Assembly (NCBI GenBank): GCA_019057355.1
Contig: DXJM01000436.1
Coordinates: forward strand, 1 to 5,422
Direction of reading: 5' to 3'
DNA from: Promethearchaeota archaeon
GTDB taxonomy: Archaea; Asgardarchaeota; Lokiarchaeia; Sigyniarchaeales; SOKP01
Length of the DNA stretch: 5,422 nucleotides
The number at the start of each line of letters is the position of its first letter. Position 1 is the stretch's first letter. Under the pieces are notes generated by a model that saw only the letters and a program-made list of their open reading frames with translations, ran no database searches and was not told the DNA's origin. Shown here piece by piece: positions 1-5,422 of the stretch. Position numbers and translations under genes: made by a program.

Positions 1-21
1 ATAATCCTGAATTATATCCAT
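1..21 (-). CDS. possible start of a downstream gene (7 codons only, runs off the window)
   Basis: Nine bases after the luxC stop codon an ATG at 21-19 opens a frame reading MDIIQDY to the window edge. A GTG at 30-28, directly after the luxC TGA, is in the same frame and could be an earlier start. Such tight spacing is what a further gene in a luxE-luxC operon would look like. Seven codons are far too few to identify a protein or to prove coding, so this is a flag only. The sequence to the left of the window would settle it. Confidence 0.2.
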
Positions 22-30
22 TATTTGCAC

Positions 31-1740
31 TCACAATGTTGATTTAGGTATTTTCAATCCTTTAAACAGAGAAATTCTACCTTCTTCATTTTCACCTTGT
101 TCTTGCTCTAAAAAACCGATATAAACCCATTTTATCATTTCTTGTAGAACATAATGCCCATCCCAAGGCATACCGATTGGTTGAATATTATGCTCCCCAA
201 TACGAGGAAATCTATAGGCACCTAATAACGAAAATTCTTCAGCTGTTTCTTTAATAAAATTTTCTGGTCCATAAAGAGAAATCGTCTGGAGATATTGTTG
301 TAGTTTTTCTTTTCTTATAGAATATATTAAATCATGGATACTAGAAATTCGTGTGACTATAAGAAATCGATCTTGACACATATCAATTTCCATCATTGAG
401 GGTAAAGTTCGTTGATAAACCACTGTCCAATCTAATTTATTTTTTGGTGGATTAATAATAGTCGCTTGTTTTTTAGGTACATAGTTTATAAAATAATATT
501 CTCTTTTTTTTGCGATCTTCAATCCATCCGCTTGAGTAAGATGAGCTCGGGGTAACATGATGTCTGTATTTTTTAACCCTTTCGCCAACATTTTTGCAAA
601 TCCTAATGGTGATAGTTCAGAAACATCATTTCTAAGTACTTTTATAGAACGTTGCATAAGGGTGCTAAGATCATAACCATCTGATTCACTTTTATGCGAA
701 ATTTTGTCAATAGCATTAGAAAATGAATTTTTTACGGATACACCCTCTATTGAATCTGTATTTATTTGAGATGAGTTAAAATTAGTTTCTTGTAATAATG
801 CGGATTTTTGTGGATTATCTACTATATATATGACCCTAGGACTCAAGCAAGCTTTCTGATTCCAGCATACTACATCTATAGCAACTTTTTGTGCAACTTC
901 TTCCATGTAATTTACATTTTGAAAAATATTTTCTGAAATAATGCTAAATGATAATTTAGGCCCATTATCTATTATTTTAATTCCATATTGATATCCTCTT
1001 CTCCTTATATCTTCAATAGATTGAATGCCACCCCAAGCTAATACACAATCTATAGTTCCAGAAATAAACAATTCATCATAGATGTCTCCTCTACTTCCCT
1101 TCCAATAAAGGGCAGCAATCTCTTTTGAGATATTTTTATCCACTTCTGCAATAGATTCACATAGCTTTATTGATACATATGGATCTTCATGAGAAAGTTT
1201 GATTAAATTTACATTTTTAGTAACTAATCCAAAAAAAAGCGTCAATAAACCAAGGTTAAATGCATTACCAGCAAGATTATGTAAAACTAAACCCCTTGGT
1301 TGAGCATGAATTCTCACGTTATTTTTTGGAATCCATTGTTCTAAGTATTGTTTTCCTCCAATTTCTCCTAATAGTTGGCCTTCAGCATTTTTTTTATTCC
1401 ATAAAACAAGCGTTCCCATGAGTTCAATCTCACATAATTCTTTTGACTGCCCAGTCATCATTGGTATTATTTCCAATGCTTCTTTTCTAATATCATAATT
1501 TGGATTATTCCATAAATCCCCCACTTGTCCAATGATATCTAATACATCATTAATATCCCTGTCGTGTGCTCTCCTTTTTTTTAAAGAAAGTGTTTGAGCA
1601 GCTTCCAATACTTGCTTTTTATCAAATATAGGAAAATCGATTTCTAAAACATCATCTTGACGTTTTATAATCTCCGTTGTTATATTTTGGGAATAAACCG
1701 GTTTAAAGATAAATGCTGGAATTGAAATTTTCTTTTTCAT
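31..1740 (-). CDS. luxC: LuxC-family acyl-CoA / acyl-protein reductase
   Basis: A 569-residue protein of the LuxC family, an aldehyde-dehydrogenase-fold enzyme that reduces a fatty acyl thioester to an aldehyde with NADPH. Seen in the sequence: RGLVLHNLAGN (149-159) followed by NLIKLSHEDP (178-187), matching the nucleotide-binding segment with the ALDH-type lysine (Lys181); AWGG (235-238); GPKLSF (260-265); NQKACLSPR (294-302) holding the probable catalytic Cys298 that carries the acyl group; and a C-terminal LuxC-type block with GAYRFPRIGE (507-516) and PWDG (525-528). It appears longer than typical LuxC proteins (about 480 residues); part of the excess may be the polar Ser/Asn-rich stretch at about 310-358. 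The ATG at 1740-1738 follows GGGATTATAA, at best a weak ribosome binding site. LuxE lies 92 bases upstream on the same strand, the expected partner that delivers the acyl group. No luciferase genes are present, so light production is unlikely. The true acyl substrate is unknown. Confidence 0.9.
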   Translation of the reverse strand: MKKKISIPAFIFKPVYSQNITTEIIKRQDDVLEIDFPIFDKKQVLEAAQTLSLKKRRAHDRDINDVLDIIGQVGDLWNNPNYDIRKEALEIIPMMTGQSKELCEIELMGTLVLWNKKNAEGQLLGEIGGKQYLEQWIPKNNVRIHAQPRGLVLHNLAGNAFNLGLLTLFFGLVTKNVNLIKLSHEDPYVSIKLCESIAEVDKNISKEIAALYWKGSRGDIYDELFISGTIDCVLAWGGIQSIEDIRRRGYQYGIKIIDNGPKLSFSIISENIFQNVNYMEEVAQKVAIDVVCWNQKACLSPRVIYIVDNPQKSALLQETNFNSSQINTDSIEGVSVKNSFSNAIDKISHKSESDGYDLSTLMQRSIKVLRNDVSELSPLGFAKMLAKGLKNTDIMLPRAHLTQADGLKIAKKREYYFINYVPKKQATIINPPKNKLDWTVVYQRTLPSMMEIDMCQDRFLIVTRISSIHDLIYSIRKEKLQQYLQTISLYGPENFIKETAEEFSLLGAYRFPRIGEHNIQPIGMPWDGHYVLQEMIKWVYIGFLEQEQGENEEGRISLFKGLKIPKSTL

Positions 1741-1819
1741 TTATAATCCCGTTTACTACAAAATTTAAATTCAAAAACTATCATATACATAATAAAAATT
1801 TAACCTAATAAGTATTTAT
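1741..1819 (-). promoter_or_regulatory. luxE-luxC spacer with TATA-like candidates
   Basis: The spacer between the T-run and the luxC ATG contains no gene. On the minus strand it holds AATTTAAATT (1762-1771, a perfect 10-base palindrome) centred about 26 bases before the ATG. That spacing would suit an archaeal TATA box for a leaderless or very short-leader transcript. A second AT-rich candidate, TGTATATGAT (1780-1789), lies further upstream. Neither has a convincing purine-rich BRE, and such motifs are common in DNA this AT-rich, so the call is tentative. Confidence 0.22.
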
Positions 1820-1832
1820 AAAAAAAAAAAAA
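1820..1832 (-). terminator. poly-T tract directly after the luxE stop
   Basis: On the minus strand a run of 13 T begins with the base after the luxE TAA stop codon. Archaeal RNA polymerase terminates on U-rich tracts without needing a hairpin, so this may be a terminator or a partial attenuator between luxE and luxC. No GC-rich stem precedes it. Because luxC starts only 92 bases on, either read-through or a separate luxC promoter is needed. The run could also be ordinary AT-rich spacer. Confidence 0.4.
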
Positions 1833-3017
1833 TTAACTATCTGTTTCTTCTGCCAATTGGGCTCCACATCCTTTTGCTTCTGATCCTTCTGCTCTTCCTA
1901 TGACTTCAACAACTTTACCCTTTCTTCCACATGGGCAAGTATCTTCCATCGTGATGCGTACAATATCGTCTTGAAGGATTGACACACCGGCATAACTATA
2001 AGCTATTGGATTAATCACATTCATCAATCCTTTCTCACCAATCTCTACGGGTTCTAAAGTTTCAACATCTCTAACAATAATGTCTTGCCAAGGGAGCAGG
2101 TGTTTATTATGATGTTCACATTCAGCATGCACGCAATCTGTTTCGGTAAAACTATATACATCAAGGATTTGTTCCTTTGGTATTCCTAAAATTTTTGACA
2201 TGTCTTCTCTAAATTTATTTGGTTCAACTGATTGTCCTGTAAATGATTTCCATCCTCCCCCTGAAACGAGAGTTGTTTTTTCACCAACATTGAAAGTTTG
2301 TCCCGTGTTTTTATGGTATTCTGATAATGTCATGTATAATAAAGGAACTGAACCACCTAACCACCCTGTTCCTTTTTCTGAAGGATTTGCATTTAAAAAT
2401 CCAAAAGTTGCTTCTGGATCGAATTCAAAAAGTTTCCCTTTTTTTCTTGCTTCTTCATCTGCAAATCTAAGAGCGTAAACTCTTTTTTCCATAGGTAACT
2501 TATTCGCAACATTAAAAATATATCCTAAATGATTAAGAGGATTTGGGACTTTATCTTCAACAGTTAAAGCATTTGGTGGTCGAGGTTGAAAAAATAAGGA
2601 CCAATTGTAACTTGAAAAATTGTTGATCTCTTTGAGAACAAAGTCAAACATCTTAAAGAATCGATCAATATTTATTTTATCCCTGCCAACAATTGAAGGA
2701 TCTCCAGAAGTTCCGCTTGATGTTGTCCATACTTGAATATCATTCTCAGGAACGCATAATAATTCCTTAGGTCTCCCAGATTTCCCCTTAAAGTTTGCTG
2801 TAGTTAGATAGGGTATTTTATGCATGTCGTTTATAGATTTTAAATCCCTTCGTGGATCAAAATTTTTTTGCTTTGCCATTTGGCGATACAGATTACATTT
2901 CTCAAATTGATGTCTTGTTGTTTCTAATATTGCTTTAAACTTTTCAGCTTTGACTTCTTCTTGATTTTCTTTATATAAATTTATTTTCCCTTTTTCAATG
3001 AGTTCGTCTATAATCAT
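1833..3017 (-). CDS. luxE: LuxE-family acyl-protein synthetase
   Basis: A 394-residue member of the LuxE acyl-protein synthetase family, related to PaaK-type adenylating enzymes. It activates a carboxylic acid with ATP to acyl-AMP and moves the acyl group to its own cysteine, then to LuxC. Seen: IPYLTTANFK (68-77), where ANL-type enzymes have an IP-x-FK motif; TTSSGTSGDPS (98-108), the phosphate-binding loop; SGGGWK (252-257) and YSFTETD (288-294), matching the adenylate-binding A4/A5-type motifs; CPCGRKG (361-367); and a C-terminal KGCG with Cys384, 10 residues from the end, where LuxE proteins carry their acyl-accepting cysteine (Cys364 in Photobacterium). Cys295, Cys300, Cys361 and Cys363 with nearby histidines could bind a metal. 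Length fits the family (about 370-400). The ATG at 3017-3015 follows AAGG about 9 bases upstream, a modest ribosome binding site. luxC lies downstream on the same strand. The acid substrate cannot be told from sequence; fatty or aromatic acids are both possible. Confidence 0.9.
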   Translation of the reverse strand: MIIDELIEKGKINLYKENQEEVKAEKFKAILETTRHQFEKCNLYRQMAKQKNFDPRRDLKSINDMHKIPYLTTANFKGKSGRPKELLCVPENDIQVWTTSSGTSGDPSIVGRDKINIDRFFKMFDFVLKEINNFSSYNWSLFFQPRPPNALTVEDKVPNPLNHLGYIFNVANKLPMEKRVYALRFADEEARKKGKLFEFDPEATFGFLNANPSEKGTGWLGGSVPLLYMTLSEYHKNTGQTFNVGEKTTLVSGGGWKSFTGQSVEPNKFREDMSKILGIPKEQILDVYSFTETDCVHAECEHHNKHLLPWQDIIVRDVETLEPVEIGEKGLMNVINPIAYSYAGVSILQDDIVRITMEDTCPCGRKGKVVEVIGRAEGSEAKGCGAQLAEETDS

Positions 3018-3200
3018 TTTTTTAAACCTTAAATTGTCAAGTTAATGTTAAGATAAAATTTTTTATTTTTTAATTTACGTGATAAAATCCATTTATGTAT
3101 CAAGGCTTTCAAAAAACCTATAAAATAAAAAGATTTAAATATAGAGCTAACTATATAACTCAACTTTACTATTTTAAAATAAGTAAGGTAAAAAATGCAT
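3018..3200 (-). promoter_or_regulatory. probable luxE promoter region
   Basis: This is most of the 215-base gap between the FIST gene and luxE, the longest spacer in the window; it has no supportable gene. It is very AT-rich. TATA-like candidates on the minus strand include CTATATTTAAATC (3132-3144) and, closer to the gene, an A/T stretch at 3051-3077. A short GC-containing island, GAAAGCCTTG (3101-3110), stands out against the background. AAGG at 3027-3030 serves as the luxE ribosome binding site. A transcription start is expected here because a poly-T terminator candidate closes the gene upstream, but the exact box cannot be chosen by eye. Confidence 0.35.
3166..3186. repeat. 21-base near-perfect inverted repeat upstream of luxE
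   Basis: The plus strand reads TTACT-ATTTTAAAAT-A-AGTAA. The arms TTACT/AGTAA and the core ATTTTAAAAT are symmetric, broken by one extra base at 3181. It lies about 150-170 bases before the luxE ATG and just past the poly-T tract following the FIST gene. It could be an operator for a dimeric regulator or a weak stem in the FIST transcript. AT-rich DNA makes such palindromes by chance, so function is unproven. Confidence 0.3.
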
Positions 3201-3217
3201 AAAAAATAAAAAAAAAA
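3201..3217 (-). terminator. poly-T terminator candidate after the FIST gene
   Basis: Read on the minus strand, 15 bases after the TAA stop of the FIST gene come 10 T, one A and 6 T. This is the U-rich signal on which archaeal RNA polymerase releases. It would end the upstream helical-gelsolin-FIST transcript and separate it from luxE. There is no GC-rich hairpin before it, so a bacterial-type intrinsic terminator is not supported. Confidence 0.45.
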
Positions 3218-3232
3218 TCAAAGATATAAAGA

Positions 3233-4549
3233 TTAATCTCCACCCGCTAAAGTTACAAAAGTAAAATTATTAAAATAATAGTTAAAATCTTTAGATCCAA
3301 AAATTTCGCCTCCTGAACCAACAATCATCCGAGGGATATCCTTTCCAATAGAATCGTCAATAGTTTTAATGATTCTTGGTAAATTATCACCATAAGCAAT
3401 GAACCTTATAGCACAATCAAATCCCAGTAGAAATTTAGGATTTGATAGGTTTTCTAATGCTTGACTGACAGCAGCTTGAGCTGTTTTATGAAGGATAGCC
3501 ATATTACTCTGAAAAATTTCTATTTCAGGAGGAACTCTATCGAAGGGAAAACCTGTATTTACAAGACTTTCAAGATTAGGATCAGTAATCGTAGCGGTTA
3601 AATGAATAAGATCTTTGTCACCTAAGGTTTCTCTAGTTCCTAAGATTATGTAGTAATTTAAATAACCTGAACTTCTTAGCTCTTCTAAGGCTTCTGGTCT
3701 AATTCCTACAGCTGAGCATAATCCTAATAGGGCTGGTTGATTATTTATCTTTAAAAGAAAATTTCCAATATTCTTATTAAGAACACATCTTTTTCCTGTC
3801 GATTCTGCTCCAGCAGCATATCCATATCCGAATTTAGTAGCTCCTTGACCGGATAATATCGCACCAACTACATTATCCATACCAATTTCATTATTATAAA
3901 ACTCTACTGAATCATAATCTCGTATATTACTTGCAATATTTCCAATAACGGGCGAATTCCATCCTTTTTTATACAATTCTTCAAGCAATTCTTGAACTGA
4001 GGGCATTCCCAATCCCCTTTCTTTCATTTCATCAAGTTCTTTCTTGAAAAACCTCTTGACTATTCCGGATAAAAATGTCACTACTCTACTATTTAATGAA
4101 CTTTGTTTGGCTAGAATTTCCGGAGGAAATCTCATTCCATCTTGAAACATCAATAAAAAACGATCATCTTTTGGCTCAAGTAGTAAACTTTCTTGATATA
4201 TATGTTCCGCTATATGCTCATAATCGATTCTAGATTTTGGTCTACTAAAGGTTGCATCGACTGAAATATCTCCACCGATTAACATTAAACCCACACTCCT
4301 CAAACAAAATCGATCATTTACCATTATTCCATTAACGGTACTCCCGATTAGAGCTACACTGGTTCCAATTTCTTCCCTAATGCTTTTTAACAGCACTTCA
4401 TAGTCAAACTTTCTACGTGAAAGTGCATCTACTGTAAGTATCGCTAATTTTGGTTTAGTGCTCATTCCTTCAAGAGCCTCTCGTGCAACTATTTTTCCTG
4501 CACGATAGCTATCTTTTTCAATTGTTATGCCTACACCCGCATCTAACAT
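3233..4549 (-). CDS. FIST-domain (FIST_N + FIST_C) sensor protein
   Basis: A 438-residue soluble protein matching the two-part FIST family, a predicted small-ligand-binding sensor module usually attached to signalling domains; amino acids have been proposed as ligands. FIST_N features: the start GVGITIEKDSYRAGKIVAREAL (5-26, in two parts GVGITIEKD and SYRAGKIVAREAL), PKLAILTVD (33-41), ALIGSTVNGI (66-75), RFLLMFQDGM (130-139) and SPVIGNIASN (199-208), corresponding to the usual GG-x-ASD turn. FIST_C features: the terminal half with FLLGFDCAIR (373-382), an IGKDIPRMIVGSGGEIFG block (401-418) and the closing FNNFTFVTLA (426-435). A long helical, charged insert at about 150-197 separates the FIST_N strands and seems larger than usual. 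No kinase, GGDEF, chemotaxis or membrane segment is fused, so any output must pass to a partner protein. The gelsolin-like gene ends 42 bases upstream and is probably co-transcribed. The ATG start gives the expected N terminus, though its ribosome binding site is poor. Confidence 0.85.
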   Translation of the reverse strand: MLDAGVGITIEKDSYRAGKIVAREALEGMSTKPKLAILTVDALSRRKFDYEVLLKSIREEIGTSVALIGSTVNGIMVNDRFCLRSVGLMLIGGDISVDATFSRPKSRIDYEHIAEHIYQESLLLEPKDDRFLLMFQDGMRFPPEILAKQSSLNSRVVTFLSGIVKRFFKKELDEMKERGLGMPSVQELLEELYKKGWNSPVIGNIASNIRDYDSVEFYNNEIGMDNVVGAILSGQGATKFGYGYAAGAESTGKRCVLNKNIGNFLLKINNQPALLGLCSAVGIRPEALEELRSSGYLNYYIILGTRETLGDKDLIHLTATITDPNLESLVNTGFPFDRVPPEIEIFQSNMAILHKTAQAAVSQALENLSNPKFLLGFDCAIRFIAYGDNLPRIIKTIDDSIGKDIPRMIVGSGGEIFGSKDFNYYFNNFTFVTLAGGD

Positions 4550-4591
4550 TTTTTATCATTTCTTTTTGTAATTAAAATATTGTTTTAAAAA

Positions 4592-5161
4592 TCATTCCAA
4601 TATACCTGTTAAAAAATTTTTTATTTTATTTTGTATTTTCTCCATATCTAAAGAGATATCTTTCAATATTGATTCAAATTTGTGCGTTATTAATGACAAA
4701 TTTGGATCTTTTATTATTCCTTTTTCTTCAATCTCTGTTATTGTTTCTGAATTAATATCCTGTTTAGGCGTAATTCGAGGTTTAAGAGGTGATTTGATAT
4801 TTTCATAGGATAATTCTTCGTTCCTTTCCGTAATAGGAACAATTACCTTATCTAATTCAAGGTATTCTTTTGAGGCTTCTTTGATTTCTGCTTTACTTAG
4901 ATCTGGGAAATGTTCTGGTTCTTTCCCACCTTCAATAACTTCGATGCTTGCTCCATACATCCTTTTTTTCGATTTTATTTTTGTAGCCGAGACTCCAGCA
5001 AAATATCGATCCATACTTTTTGATTCAGGACCGCTCCATATCCAAATTTTTCCTTTTTTCACAGTCTTATCAATGATAATATAAATCTTGTCCCTTTCAA
5101 AGTCCTTTTCCTCAGTAGGTCTTACTTCCCTACCCACAATTTTATATAAAATTATACTCAT
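4592..5161 (-). CDS. gelsolin-like domain protein with helical C-terminal tail (Asgard type)
   Basis: A 189-residue protein. Residues 1-88 follow the gelsolin repeat plan: LYKIVGREV (5-13), KIYIIID (25-31), KIWIWSGPESK (38-48) matching the typical YVW-x-G-x-x-S strand and turn, an alpha helix DRYFAGVSATKIKSKK (51-66), then IEVIEGGKEPEHF (73-85), matching the family's V-x-x-GxEPxxF ending. Gelsolin repeats bind actin, often with calcium, and Asgard archaea encode one- or two-repeat versions. Residues 90-150 look like a polar, Pro/Glu-rich linker. Residues 152-189 form an amphipathic helix that could mediate partner binding. There is no signal peptide or membrane segment. A GTG at 5173 is in frame (193 residues), but the ATG at 5161 is preferred because AAGGTGG lies 8 bases before it. 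The gene begins 13 bases after the preceding stop. Actin binding itself is inference; the domain could have another protein-binding role. Confidence 0.72.
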   Translation of the reverse strand: MSIILYKIVGREVRPTEEKDFERDKIYIIIDKTVKKGKIWIWSGPESKSMDRYFAGVSATKIKSKKRMYGASIEVIEGGKEPEHFPDLSKAEIKEASKEYLELDKVIVPITERNEELSYENIKSPLKPRITPKQDINSETITEIEEKGIIKDPNLSLITHKFESILKDISLDMEKIQNKIKNFLTGILE

Positions 5162-5169
5162 CTTTCCAA

Positions 5170-5176
5170 CCACCTT
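5170..5176 (-). promoter_or_regulatory. ribosome binding site that decides the gelsolin-like gene start
   Basis: AAGGTGG on the minus strand sits 8 bases before the ATG at 5161-5159 and overlaps the TAA stop of the preceding gene. It is the clearest Shine-Dalgarno sequence in the window. The in-frame GTG at 5173-5171 lies inside it, which argues against GTG as the start. Confidence 0.55.
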
Positions 5177-5422
5177 AGTTTTTTACAATTCTCTTTTTCC
5201 AATTTTCTATCCTATCTTGATACTTCTTAATATCATCTGGGGGTAATATAGTATGAATCTTAGAAACTTCTCGAGATGTCCTTGAGATATCAAAAAGAGC
5301 CAAAGATGTTCCTATGCATTCTAATACAGTATCTTTCAATACTTCAAGTATTTCTGCAAATTTATTTCCAGTTAATGTCCTTAGTTCTTCCGTTAATTTA
5401 TTGAAAACTTTATTTAAAATAA
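5175..5422 (-). CDS. 3' end of an unrecognised helical protein (partial)
   Basis: An open frame enters at the right edge of the window and runs 81 codons to a TAA at 5177-5175; the start lies outside. I do not recognise the family. The visible part reads as amphipathic helices: KVFNKLTEELRTLTGNKFAE, a more hydrophobic stretch EILEVLKDTVLECIGTSLAL (23-42, leucine- and valine-rich but with charged residues, so not a clear membrane segment), then a charged end, PPDDIKKYQDRIENWKKRI. The single cysteine is Cys35. The gene ends 13 bases before the gelsolin-like ATG and shares its ribosome-binding region, so the two are almost certainly co-transcribed and may work together. Absence of stops over 81 codons in very AT-rich DNA, and its tight spacing, support it being real. 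Confidence 0.7.
   Translation of the reverse strand, partial: ILNKVFNKLTEELRTLTGNKFAEILEVLKDTVLECIGTSLALFDISRTSREVSKIHTILPPDDIKKYQDRIENWKKRIVKN

Noticed and set aside
2200..2478. Plus-strand open frame of 92 codons
   Set aside because: It lies wholly inside luxE on the opposite strand; the translation is rich in Pro, Ser and Phe with no domain, and luxE has strong motif support across the same bases.
31..3017. A bioluminescence (lux) operon
   Set aside because: Only the fatty acid reductase subunits are present; there is no luciferase LuxA/LuxB, no LuxD, and the gene order and neighbours differ.
3018..3232. Small gene, RNA gene or CRISPR leader in the 215-base gap
   Set aside because: There is no frame with a credible start and ribosome binding site, no tRNA-like or GC-rich structure, and no direct repeats; the content is AT-rich spacer.
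4550..4591. Separate promoter for the FIST gene
   Set aside because: The gap is only 42 bases and has no clear TATA box with BRE at a suitable distance; co-transcription with the gelsolin-like gene is simpler.
4881..5084. Plus-strand open frame of 67 codons with hydrophobic residues resembling a membrane protein
   Set aside because: It is antisense to the gelsolin-like domain; its hydrophobic look comes from the complement of Lys/Glu-rich codons, and it has no ribosome binding site or neighbours on that strand.
5162..5173. GTG at 5173 as start of the gelsolin-like gene
   Set aside because: The GTG is inside the AAGGTGG ribosome binding site, and the four extra residues add nothing to the domain; the ATG at 5161 has correct spacing.

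Overview
This is an AT-rich window with every supported gene on the minus strand, so it is read from right to left. The best clue to its source is a small protein at 4592-5161 whose N-terminal half reads like one gelsolin repeat. Stand-alone gelsolin-like proteins, together with low GC, weak Shine-Dalgarno sites, poly-T tracts after stop codons and short operons, point to an Asgard (Promethearchaeota, Loki-like) archaeon. This assignment is an inference, because no rRNA or other marker gene lies in the window. A low-GC bacterium carrying the same gene families is the main alternative.

Layout in the direction of transcription: (1) the 3' end of an unrecognised helical protein (5175-5422); (2) thirteen bases later, the gelsolin-like protein, with a visible ribosome binding site; (3) after 42 bases, a full-length two-domain FIST ligand-sensing protein (3233-4549); (4) a 215-base AT-rich gap with a poly-T terminator candidate, a 21-base near-palindrome and probable promoter elements; (5) a LuxE-type acyl-protein synthetase (1833-3017); (6) a 92-base gap that opens with a run of 13 T directly after the luxE stop; (7) a LuxC-type acyl-CoA/acyl-protein reductase (31-1740); (8) possibly the first codons of another gene at the left edge.

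LuxE and LuxC are the two reductase subunits that, in luminous bacteria, activate a fatty acid as acyl-AMP, pass it through cysteine thioesters and reduce it to an aldehyde. Both proteins here keep a plausible acyl-carrying cysteine (LuxE Cys384, LuxC Cys298). No luciferase (LuxA/LuxB) or LuxD thioesterase is seen, so the likely job is making an aldehyde, or an alcohol after a further step, for something other than light. The upstream trio may be a separate unit: a helical protein, a gelsolin-fold protein with a helical tail, and a FIST sensor. A link between the sensor, a cytoskeleton-type protein and acyl reduction is suggested only by adjacency and is speculative.
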